Positions 36,382 through 44,022 of a stretch of DNA of 64,000 bases are shown here, piece after piece. Every line of letters begins with the position of its first letter. Within the stretch, counting starts at the first letter, position 1. The DNA lies in the NCBI GenBank assembly GCA_052389915.1, contig JBQTHL010000008.1:1-64000 (forward strand), given 5' to 3'. A program made the translations under genes and the position numbers. Source of the stretch: Panacagrimonas sp052389915 (GTDB lineage: Bacteria > Pseudomonadota > Gammaproteobacteria > Nevskiales > Nevskiaceae). The notes below the pieces were generated by a model. That model had not been told where the DNA came from. It saw only the letters and a program-made list of their open reading frames with translations, and ran no database searches.

Positions 36382-38826
36382 ATGAAAAAATCCGGAAGTG
36401 TCGTCATCCGTTTCGGCGTCATCGCCTCGATTCTCGCCACAGTCAGTGCTATTGCGGCGCCGGATGAGGCCGCAAAACCAAGCGATGCCCCGGTTCAACT
36501 CGATACCGTGGTCGTGGAAGCCAAGAAGCCGAATGAAACACCCGAGCTGCCGAGCGCACTGAAAATCGATGGCACCTTCGGCGACGGTCGCGCGCTGCTG
36601 GACACGCCGCGCTCGGTGACGCCGATCTCGAAAGAGCTGATCGACAGCGCCGCGCTGGTCGGCCTGCGCGACTTGACCCGGGTCGCACCCAATACCTACG
36701 GCCCCAACACTTTCGGTGCCTCCAGCCTGCCGACCATCCGCGGCCAGTTCGGCGAGATTTTCCAGGACGGCCTGCGTCGCCAGGGCGGCAACAACGGCCT
36801 GGGTCTGCCGCTGTCGTTCAACAGCGTCGAGCAGATCGACGTGGTCAAGGGCCCGCCGCCGGTGGTTCTCGGGTCCACGCAGCGGGTCGGTGGCTTCATC
36901 AATCTTTCGCCCAAGCGCCCGGACCTCAAGGACTCTCGCGGCAGCGTGAGCGTGAGCGGCGGCACCTGGGATCGCTACCGCCAGCAGTTCGAATATTCCA
37001 CGCCGCTGCAAGCCGGCCGTTCCGGTGTGCTGCTGAGCGTGGAGACGCGCGACGAGGACAGCTTCTACGACTACGCGCAGTACGAGAGCAGGGACTTGTA
37101 CGCGGCCTACCGGCTCAGTCCTTCGGACGACACGGTGTTCGATCTGAGCGTGGAATATTTCGATGTGGATTTCACCGACATCGCCGGCTTCAACCGCCCG
37201 ACGCAGGACCTGATCGACCGCGGCATCTACATCACCGGCCAGGGCGTGCAGCAGGCCGGCGGCCCGACGCCGGGGTCCACCGTTCCGGCTGGCGGTTCCG
37301 TGGTCAGCCCGACCGGCACGGTGCGCATTCCGCGGCATCGCGTGCTGACCGATCCGGACGACATCAACGGCAGCGAAACGGTGATCGCCAACGCGCGCTT
37401 CGAGACGCGCCTGGGTGAGCACACGCGCCTGGCCAGCCGCGGCGTGTACCAGTACCTGGAGCGCGAGGAGATTGCGCAGAACAGCTTCGTGGAAATCATC
37501 GACGGTGCCGACTCCCTGGAGAATCGCACCGAGCTGCTGTTCGACTACGCGCTGCCGCTGTTCGGGCTTTCCACGAAACACCAGACGGATGTTGGCGTCG
37601 ATCTGCGCTACCACGACATTCTCGGCTACAGCCAGTTCAACACGGAGGCAGACAACCCGATTGACCTGACCGGGCCCATCGAGAATCGACGCATCCCGCT
37701 GACCGCGGCCCAGCAGGCGCGCCTTGCAGAGCTACGGCCGGGACTGTTCGTATCCCCCGGCGCGAATTACGACACCGACGGTGATGGTACGGCGGACACC
37801 AATTTCCTGATCTCGGACACCACCGATTCCACGACTTACCAGTACGGTCTGTTCGTCCAGCAGGACATGAAATTCACGGAAGCCTGGAGCCTGCTGCTCG
37901 GTGCGCGCGGCGACTGGTACGACGTGACCGCGCGCGATCCGCTGGCGCCCGATGGCGTGAAGGCTGCCGAGGATTCCATCACCGAATTCCTGAAGAGCGG
38001 CAACGCGAGCCTCACGTTCAAACCGACGCCGGCCATCGCGACCTACGCCACGGCGAGCTACAGCCAATCCACGTCCAACAGTCTCGGCGGCGGTTTCGTG
38101 CTGGGTGGCGACAACCGCATCAGCGAAGACAATTTTTCCACCGACAGCCGGCTGTACGAACTGGGCGTGAAGATCGCCCCGTCGGGAGCCGCGTGGTATG
38201 CCGACGCTGCGGTGTTCGACCAGACCCGCGCCCTGCGCAATCGCGGCGGCAGCAACTCCGACGTCAGAACCAAGGGCGTGGAAGCGCAGGGCACATACAA
38301 GAGCGGACCCGTCTTCGCCAGCCTCGCCGCCAGTTATCTGGATGCGCGTTTCGACGGCGCCTTCACCTTCCAGGACACGCGCACCGTCAACGATGCCTTC
38401 GACAATTCGCGGCCGGACATCGTCGAGGGCACCTGTGATCGCAACGTACCGGCAAGCTGTGTGGGCAGCCCCAGCTTTTATTTTCACGATCCCAGTAACG
38501 ATAGGGTCCCGGCGCTGCCGCGGGTGCTGGTGTCCGCGTACGCCGGCTACGAATTTCCGCAAGGCCTGGGCTTGAGCCTCAATGGCGTGTACACCGATTC
38601 CTTTCCGCTGGACGTGCTGGGCACGGTCGTGATTCCGTCGCAGCACACCATCAACGCGGCGGCGCATTACAACTGGCGCGCGGTGGCTACGGACATCCGT
38701 CTCGATGTTTTCAATCTCACCGACGAGGAAAATTTTACGCCGGTGTTCTACTACTTCTTCGGGTCCACCCTGGTGCTGCCCGACGAGCCGGTGAATGTGA
38801 TGGTGTCGATACGGCATCGGTTTTGA
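36382..38826 (+). CDS. TonB-dependent outer-membrane receptor
   Basis: An 814-residue gated beta-barrel for high-affinity uptake. Signal peptide about residues 1-26; TonB box D-T-V-V-V-E-A at residues 41-47. The plug domain carries P-T-I-R-G-Q-F and V-E-Q-I-D-V-V-K-G-P-P-P-V-V-L-G-S, and a long barrel ends in V-S-I-R-H-R-F with the usual C-terminal phenylalanine. The plug resembles siderophore-type receptors, but no Fur box is visible in the 163 bases upstream. It is followed on the same strand by a YnjBCD-like ABC transporter, so the ligand may be passed to that system. Ligand unknown. Confidence 0.93.
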   Translation: MKKSGSVVIRFGVIASILATVSAIAAPDEAAKPSDAPVQLDTVVVEAKKPNETPELPSALKIDGTFGDGRALLDTPRSVTPISKELIDSAALVGLRDLTRVAPNTYGPNTFGASSLPTIRGQFGEIFQDGLRRQGGNNGLGLPLSFNSVEQIDVVKGPPPVVLGSTQRVGGFINLSPKRPDLKDSRGSVSVSGGTWDRYRQQFEYSTPLQAGRSGVLLSVETRDEDSFYDYAQYESRDLYAAYRLSPSDDTVFDLSVEYFDVDFTDIAGFNRPTQDLIDRGIYITGQGVQQAGGPTPGSTVPAGGSVVSPTGTVRIPRHRVLTDPDDINGSETVIANARFETRLGEHTRLASRGVYQYLEREEIAQNSFVEIIDGADSLENRTELLFDYALPLFGLSTKHQTDVGVDLRYHDILGYSQFNTEADNPIDLTGPIENRRIPLTAAQQARLAELRPGLFVSPGANYDTDGDGTADTNFLISDTTDSTTYQYGLFVQQDMKFTEAWSLLLGARGDWYDVTARDPLAPDGVKAAEDSITEFLKSGNASLTFKPTPAIATYATASYSQSTSNSLGGGFVLGGDNRISEDNFSTDSRLYELGVKIAPSGAAWYADAAVFDQTRALRNRGGSNSDVRTKGVEAQGTYKSGPVFASLAASYLDARFDGAFTFQDTRTVNDAFDNSRPDIVEGTCDRNVPASCVGSPSFYFHDPSNDRVPALPRVLVSAYAGYEFPQGLGLSLNGVYTDSFPLDVLGTVVIPSQHTINAAAHYNWRAVATDIRLDVFNLTDEENFTPVFYYFFGSTLVLPDEPVNVMVSIRHRF

Positions 38827-38866
38827 AAAAGGAGGGTCGCTCGATGAAGACGACCTCCAACCCGCT

Positions 38867-39011
38867 CGTCATGCCCGCGGAGGCGGGCATCCAGTTTTCG
38901 CCCGTTACCCGAAGCGCCATTGAGTCCCAGAGACGGGAGCGTTTGGCTCGGCTCGGAGAGCGACTCAATGTCGTTCTCCGATATGCCGAACGCGCCTTCG
39001 CGGGAATGACG
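38867..39011. repeat. Dispersed palindromic repeat, copy 1
   Basis: A 145-base element bounded by inverted termini CGTCATGCCCGCG (38867-38879) and CGCGGGAATGACG (38999-39011), which match at 12 of 13 positions. The left end contains a further small hairpin (GCCCGC / GCGGGC). This is the well-known proteobacterial intergenic repeat whose translation gives A-F-A-G-M-T or M-P-A-E-A-G-I-Q. It lies between the receptor and the ABC transporter genes. A related copy is at 47791-47904. Confidence 0.75.
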
Positions 39012-39045
39012 GTTAAAGCTTGAAGTGCCGGCGAAAAATCATCCT

Positions 39046-40266
39046 GTGAACAAGCGCGCAAGTTTGAAAGCAATCTGGCTGATGCTGCTGCTCGCAGTGG
39101 TGGGAGGATGCACCAAACCTGCATCCCCACCCGACCCGCGAACCCTGGCCTGGCCCGTCGTCGAGCAATCCGCACGCGGCCAGACGGTTTACCTGACCAT
39201 GTGGACCGGCGACCCGGCGATCAACCGTTTCATGCGCGAGTTCGTCGCGCCCGAGCTGCAAAGCCGCCACGGCATCCGCCTGGAAATCATTCCCGGCCAA
39301 GCCGATATTCCGAGCACGCTGATGACGGAAATCGAAGCCGGCAAGACCGAAAGCAGTACCGATCTGGTGTGGATCAACGGCCAGGTGTTCTACCAGTTGC
39401 GCCAGATCGACGCGCTGTTCGGGCCGTGGACCGACAAGCTGCCGAACAACGCCTATATCGCCTGGGACAATCCGCTGATCGCGAACGACTTCCAGCAACC
39501 CGTGGCCGGCTACGAGATGCCCTGGGGCAATGTGCAGTTGCTGCTCATCACCGACAGCGCGCGCGTGCCGCAGCCGCCGCGCACGCCGGAGGCGCTCTCC
39601 GAGTGGATACACGCACATCCCGGACGTTTTACGTTCGACATCGCATTCACTGGCCTGAGCTTCATGAAGTCGCTGATGTTTGCTTTCGCCGACGCGCCTT
39701 CCGATCTACAAGGCTCATTCGACGAGGCCAAATACCTCAAGCTCAAGACGCGCGTGTTTGACTGGGTCCGATCCGTGCGCAAGGACTTGTGGCGCGAGGG
39801 CAAGAGTTTTCCCAACGACGTTGCGCAACTGCACCAGTTGTTCGCCAACGGCGAGGTCGATTTCAGCATCAGCTTCAACGACGGCGAGGTCGACAACAAG
39901 ATCGCCATCGGCCTGTTTCCGCCCACGTCGACGGCTTATGCGCTCGACACCGGCACGCTCCAGAACACGCACTATCTGGGCATCGTGTCGCGCGCGCCGC
40001 ACAAGGCCGGCGCGATGGTCGTCGCAAATTTCCTGGTGTCGCCGGAAGCACAGTTCGAAAAGCTCAAGCCAGCGGTCTGGGGCGACGGTATGGTGCTGGC
40101 TGCGGACCGGCTGCCCACCGAATGGCGTGAGCGCTTCGACGCGGTGCCGGGCAGAGTGCGTGCGCCGTCGCGACAAAGCCTTGCGCCGTACGCGCGCGCC
40201 GAGCCGGCGCCCGAATTCATGATCCGTCTGAGCGATGATTTCCGCACCGAAATCCTCAGCCAGTAA
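39046..40266 (+). CDS. YnjB-like ABC substrate-binding lipoprotein
   Basis: Extracytoplasmic solute-binding protein of the YnjBCD family, about 406 residues. The signal sequence ends in a lipobox V-V-G-G-C (cysteine about residue 22 from the GTG at 39046), so it is probably a lipoprotein. Strong resemblance to E. coli YnjB appears in D-L-V-W-I-N-G, P-W-G-N-V-Q-L and V-A-N-F-L-V-S-P-E-A-Q and in the A-V-W-G-D-G region. An alternative GTG at 39025 would add seven residues. The solute of YnjBCD is not established. It overlaps the first permease gene by 32 bases. Confidence 0.88.
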   Translation: MNKRASLKAIWLMLLLAVVGGCTKPASPPDPRTLAWPVVEQSARGQTVYLTMWTGDPAINRFMREFVAPELQSRHGIRLEIIPGQADIPSTLMTEIEAGKTESSTDLVWINGQVFYQLRQIDALFGPWTDKLPNNAYIAWDNPLIANDFQQPVAGYEMPWGNVQLLLITDSARVPQPPRTPEALSEWIHAHPGRFTFDIAFTGLSFMKSLMFAFADAPSDLQGSFDEAKYLKLKTRVFDWVRSVRKDLWREGKSFPNDVAQLHQLFANGEVDFSISFNDGEVDNKIAIGLFPPTSTAYALDTGTLQNTHYLGIVSRAPHKAGAMVVANFLVSPEAQFEKLKPAVWGDGMVLAADRLPTEWRERFDAVPGRVRAPSRQSLAPYARAEPAPEFMIRLSDDFRTEILSQ

Positions 40267-41113
40267 GCCGAGCGCGGGGCCGGACCTCTGGGTTCTCGCC
40301 TTCGTGCTGCTCACCGCCGGCCCGGCGTTGGCGGGACTGCTGTTCTCTGCGCTCTACAGCCTCGGCGGTATGGGCCTGCTCACCGAAGGCTGGACCCTTA
40401 TGCACTGGCGCAACGTGCTCGGCGGCGGCGAATTCTGGTCCGCGCTCGCTTTCGGCTTTGCGCTCACCGTTATCACGCTGATGCTGTCGGTCAGCGCCGC
40501 GCTGCTGCTGGTGCTGAGCCTGGGATCGCGGCTGCGCCGGGGAGCGCTGGGCTTCCTGATCTATCTTCCGCTGGCCGTGCCCGGCACGGTTGCGGCGCTG
40601 CTCGCCTACCAGGTGCTCGGCGATGCCGGACTGCTGTCGCGCGTGGCGCACGCGCTGGGCTGGGTCGCCGCGCCGTCCGATTTTCCGTCGCTGGTTTTCG
40701 ATCGCTGGGGCGTCGGCATCGTGCTCACGCACTGCGCCATGATTACGCCGTTCTTCGTGCTGCTGTTCGATCGTCTGTACGAGAACGAAAAGCTCGCCGA
40801 TTTCCTGCAACTCGCGAGCACGTTCGGCGCCAGCCGCGTGCAGGGTCTGCGCAGAATCGTGCTGCCGCTGCTGGCGCGGCGGGCGGTGCCGACCCTGGCG
40901 GTCTACGGCGTGGTGCTGATGGGTGCGTTCGAAGTGCCGCTGCTGATCGGTGCGCCGTATCCGGCCATGATCTCGGTGACGATTCAGCGTCGCTTCGGGC
41001 TCTACGATCTGGCGTCCAAGCCCGAAGCGCACGCGATGGCGACCTTGTACCTGCTGCTGGCGATGGCGGGCGGGGCGGCGCTGACGCGCTTTCGCCGGAG
41101 GGCATCCGTATGA
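40235..41113 (+). CDS. ABC permease, N-terminal half of YnjC type
   Basis: A 292-residue binding-protein-dependent transport permease with about six spans. The EAA-type cytoplasmic loop is recognisable as L-Q-L-A-S-T-F-G-A-S-R-V-Q-G-L-R-R-I-V-L-P. In E. coli YnjC both permease halves are fused in one protein; here they are two genes. It overlaps the binding-protein gene by 32 bases and the second permease gene by four (ATGA). Confidence 0.9.
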   Translation: MISAPKSSASKPSAGPDLWVLAFVLLTAGPALAGLLFSALYSLGGMGLLTEGWTLMHWRNVLGGGEFWSALAFGFALTVITLMLSVSAALLLVLSLGSRLRRGALGFLIYLPLAVPGTVAALLAYQVLGDAGLLSRVAHALGWVAAPSDFPSLVFDRWGVGIVLTHCAMITPFFVLLFDRLYENEKLADFLQLASTFGASRVQGLRRIVLPLLARRAVPTLAVYGVVLMGAFEVPLLIGAPYPAMISVTIQRRFGLYDLASKPEAHAMATLYLLLAMAGGAALTRFRRRASV

Positions 41114-41922
41114 AGTCGGCCGTAGGAGCGGGTATTTCCTTGCTGCGCTCAGTCACCGTGTCGCTGTTCGCGGGCGCGCTGGCCGTTCCGCTGCTCCTGC
41201 TGGTACTGCTGTCCGTCGCACGCGACTGGACCTATCCCGACTTGTGGCCGCGCGACCTGCAATGGACGCAGTGGTCGCTGCTGGCCGCGGACTCGCAGGG
41301 TCTGCTGACGGCGGTGCTGCGCTCGCTGGGCATTGGGCTGGCCGTGGCGTTTTCGGCCACTGCGCTGGCCTTCGTCAGCAGCCGTCGCGTGACCCTGCAT
41401 CGCCGCCGCGACTCGCTGCTGAGCCTGGCGTTGCTGCCCTTCGCGATCTCGCCGGTGGTGCTCGGCGTGAGCCTGAATTACGGATGGATTCAGTTGCACC
41501 TGGCCGGCAATGTTTTTGGCGTGATGCTGGCCCAGTTCCTGTTCGCGTACGCCTACGGCGTGCTCCTGCTGCAAGGTTTCTGGAACGCGCGGATTGCGGC
41601 GCTGTGTGAACTCGCCGCATCGCTCGGCGCGAGCGAGTCGCAAATCTGGCGCCGCGTGCGCCTGCCGCTGGCCAGGGGCCTGCTCGGCGTCTGCCTGTTT
41701 CAGACTTTCCTGATTTCCTGGTTCGATTTCGCGCTGGCGCGGCTGGTTGGCGCCGGGCGCGTGCAGACCTTGCCGCTCAAGGTTTTCGAATATTTCGGTT
41801 CGGGCGATTTTCGACTGGCGGCGGCTTGCGGCCTGCTGCTGGTACTGCCGCCGTTTCTGGCCTTGACGACGAACCGGCGACTGATGGCCTGGCCCGGCGC
41901 GCTGGAGCCTTCGCGTGACTGA
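41110..41922 (+). CDS. ABC permease, C-terminal half of YnjC type
   Basis: A 270-residue permease with about six spans and an EAA-type loop C-E-L-A-A-S-L-G-A-S-E-S-Q-I-W-R-R-V-R-L-P. It pairs with the preceding permease to form the membrane channel. It starts within the previous stop codon and ends eight bases inside the ATPase gene, indicating tight translational coupling. Confidence 0.9.
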   Translation: MKSAVGAGISLLRSVTVSLFAGALAVPLLLLVLLSVARDWTYPDLWPRDLQWTQWSLLAADSQGLLTAVLRSLGIGLAVAFSATALAFVSSRRVTLHRRRDSLLSLALLPFAISPVVLGVSLNYGWIQLHLAGNVFGVMLAQFLFAYAYGVLLLQGFWNARIAALCELAASLGASESQIWRRVRLPLARGLLGVCLFQTFLISWFDFALARLVGAGRVQTLPLKVFEYFGSGDFRLAAACGLLLVLPPFLALTTNRRLMAWPGALEPSRD

Positions 41923-42643
41923 GTCGGCCTGGCTGCGCGTGTCCGGCTTGCGCAAGAGCTTCGGCTCGCGTGCGGTGCTGGACGATGTCGGCTTCGAGAT
42001 CGGGCAGGGCAGGACGCTCGCTGTGATCGGTTCCTCCGGCTGCGGCAAGACCACGCTACTGCGGGTGCTTGCCGGTTTGGAACGCGAAGACGAGGGCCGG
42101 ATTCTGGTCAACGGGCGCGCGGTGCAAAGTCAAGCTGCGCGCGATCGCCAGACGCTGTACCTGTACCAGGAGCCGCTGTTGTTTCCGCATCTGGACGTGT
42201 TCGAGAACATCGCGTTCGGCCTGCGCCTGCGTGGCCAGGCAGAGCTGCAAATCCGGCAAGCCGTTGCGGCATTGCTTGTCGAACTGGAACTTGAAGGCTA
42301 CGAGCGCCGTGCGGTTGAAACCCTGTCCGGCGGACAACGCCAGCGCGTGGCATTCGGCCGTGCGCTGATTGTGCAGCCGGCGCTGTTGCTGCTCGACGAA
42401 CCCTTCGGCAGCCTCGATCCGGATACACGCTCGACCATGCAGTTGCTGTTCAAGCGCGTCGCGCACGAGCACCGCATGACCGCTGTGTTCGTTACTCACG
42501 ATCTGAAAGAAGCGCTGCGCATGGGCGACGAGTTTGGTCTGCTCGACGCGGGTCGCTTGAGGCACTTTCCCGATCGCGGCGCGTTCTGCGCCGAACCTGC
42601 CAGCGGCGTGGCGCGTGAGCGTGCTTTCTGGCAGATCCTGTGA
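41915..42643 (+). CDS. ABC transporter ATPase, YnjD-like
   Basis: A 242-residue nucleotide-binding subunit with all motifs intact: Walker A G-S-S-G-C-G-K-T (39-46), Q-loop Q85, signature L-S-G-G-Q (137-141), Walker B L-L-L-L-D-E (157-162) and switch histidine H195. It has no C-terminal TOBE-type regulatory domain. The overlap with the upstream permease gene places it in the same transport operon. Confidence 0.93.
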   Translation: MTESAWLRVSGLRKSFGSRAVLDDVGFEIGQGRTLAVIGSSGCGKTTLLRVLAGLEREDEGRILVNGRAVQSQAARDRQTLYLYQEPLLFPHLDVFENIAFGLRLRGQAELQIRQAVAALLVELELEGYERRAVETLSGGQRQRVAFGRALIVQPALLLLDEPFGSLDPDTRSTMQLLFKRVAHEHRMTAVFVTHDLKEALRMGDEFGLLDAGRLRHFPDRGAFCAEPASGVARERAFWQIL

Positions 42644-42653
42644 AGAACCTCCC

Positions 42654-43277
42654 ATGCTGAAAGCCGCTCTAATAGATAACGGTGTCGAGGGATTGAGCCG
42701 CTACTTCGCGTCCAGCGCCGAGGTGCACTACCGGACCGAGCGCATCACCGATTCCTGGCAACCGGACTTTTCCGGCGACGATCTGGTGATCGTGCCCAAT
42801 GGCGCCGATCACGTCGCGCTGTACCAGGTGCGCGAACAGATTGCGGCGCACCTGGAACGCGGTCGCAGCCTTGCCTGTTTCTGCGGCTTCTTCACGCCGT
42901 GGATGCCGGGAAGCGTGTGGGTGCACGACAACAGCAAACCGCTGCGTGAGGTGCGCTACCGCATCGTCAAAGACCCGCTCGGCCTGATGCGCGATGTGGA
43001 CGTGGACAGGCTCAGCGTCGAGTCGCACGGCATCAGCGGCTGGTGGGCCTGCGGGCATATACGCACGGCTCATGCGGCGAGTGTCGTTCTCGCGGATACG
43101 TTTGATCGCGTCGTGATGATTGCCGACACACAGTCGACCCGCGGCCTGATCGTCGCTACCGCCAGCGGTCCGCTCGGTGAGCCTGACCCCGCGCAGCCGT
43201 CCGACGGCGGCAGCTTGCAGCTCTATCGCAATATCATCCGGGCAGCGCAGGTCCGAGCGGAGAAACGCCATGACTGA
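42654..43277 (+). CDS. Unknown protein A, amidotransferase-like fold guess
   Basis: A 207-residue soluble protein directly after the ABC ATPase gene (10 bases). I do not recognise a named family. It looks alpha/beta: an opening strand (K-A-A-L-I-D-N-G-V), D-D-L-V-I-V-P-N-G-A-D-H near residue 42, a helix ending in L-E-R-G-R-S and a strand L-A-C-F-C-G-F-F. That order resembles class I glutamine-amidotransferase or ThuA-like folds, with a cysteine near the nucleophile position but no standard G-x-C-x-G. It resembles the next gene product in layout and overlaps it by eight bases. Probably processes or senses the imported solute, which is inference. Confidence 0.75.
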   Translation: MLKAALIDNGVEGLSRYFASSAEVHYRTERITDSWQPDFSGDDLVIVPNGADHVALYQVREQIAAHLERGRSLACFCGFFTPWMPGSVWVHDNSKPLREVRYRIVKDPLGLMRDVDVDRLSVESHGISGWWACGHIRTAHAASVVLADTFDRVVMIADTQSTRGLIVATASGPLGEPDPAQPSDGGSLQLYRNIIRAAQVRAEKRHD

Positions 43278-43923
43278 AACCAGCAAGCCCATCGCCATGA
43301 TGTTCAACGGCGTCTGGTCGCAGTTCGCTGTGGCCACTGCGCCCAAATATCGCGACTTCATCGAAATGGTTTACCTGCGCGACCTCGCCAAGGCTCGGCT
43401 GGAGAACTTCGAAGCCCTGCTGATCCCGTTCCAGAACGATCACATGCTCATCTCGCGGCATCGCGACACGCTGTACGCGTTTCTGGCTGCGGGCAAGAAG
43501 ATAGCGGTGTTCGGCGACTCCGCGCACTGGATCGACGCGCAGTGGGAAGACCGTCCGGTGAACAACTACTGGTGGGCCGAAGACCCGACGAAACCGCCGA
43601 TTTCCAACACGCGTTTCGAGCATCCGCTGTTCGCGGGGCTCACACCGCGCCAGGCCTGCTGGCACCACCACGGCGTCTACACGTGCATTCCTTCTCAGGC
43701 CGAAATTCTGCAAAGCAATGAGGCGGGCGAAGTGATCTGCTGGCGCACGCTGCAATACGGTGGCGAGTTGCTGGCTGCCACGTCCGACCCCATCGTCGAG
43801 CATGGCGTGCAGCAGATTCGGCATCTCGATCATTTCGTTGATCGGCTCGTTGAGTGGCTTTGCGGGCGAAGGCCCTCGCCGGGAAAGATGACGGTGGATG
43901 CAAGCGTCTATGGCCAGCCCTAG
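43270..43923 (+). CDS. Unknown protein B, related to protein A
   Basis: A 217-residue soluble protein that looks like a diverged relative of the product at 42654-43277. It has an opening strand (I-A-M-M-F-N-G-V-W), F-E-A-L-L-I-P-F-Q-N-D-H where the other has D-D-L-V-I-V-P-N-G-A-D-H, then F-L-A-A-G-K-K-I-A-V-F-G-D-S. The position of the cysteine elbow is G-D-S here, so a cysteine nucleophile is absent. The tryptophan- and histidine-rich middle (N-N-Y-W-W, C-W-H-H-H-G-V) is distinctive. The start overlaps protein A by eight bases. It closes the receptor-ABC locus. Function unknown. Confidence 0.75.
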   Translation: MTETSKPIAMMFNGVWSQFAVATAPKYRDFIEMVYLRDLAKARLENFEALLIPFQNDHMLISRHRDTLYAFLAAGKKIAVFGDSAHWIDAQWEDRPVNNYWWAEDPTKPPISNTRFEHPLFAGLTPRQACWHHHGVYTCIPSQAEILQSNEAGEVICWRTLQYGGELLAATSDPIVEHGVQQIRHLDHFVDRLVEWLCGRRPSPGKMTVDASVYGQP

Positions 43924-44022
43924 TCGCGCGCTGCGTAAAGCCGGTGCCTCGTGGCTGCGGGAATTGGCTTTCCAAAGAAACTAACCGCTGGGCGTGATCC
44001 GCCCTTGTAACCGGAGTCGAAG

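Noticed and set aside
38823..39023. A 66-codon frame after the receptor gene
   Set aside because: Its translation is that of the dispersed palindromic repeat, a known source of false small genes.
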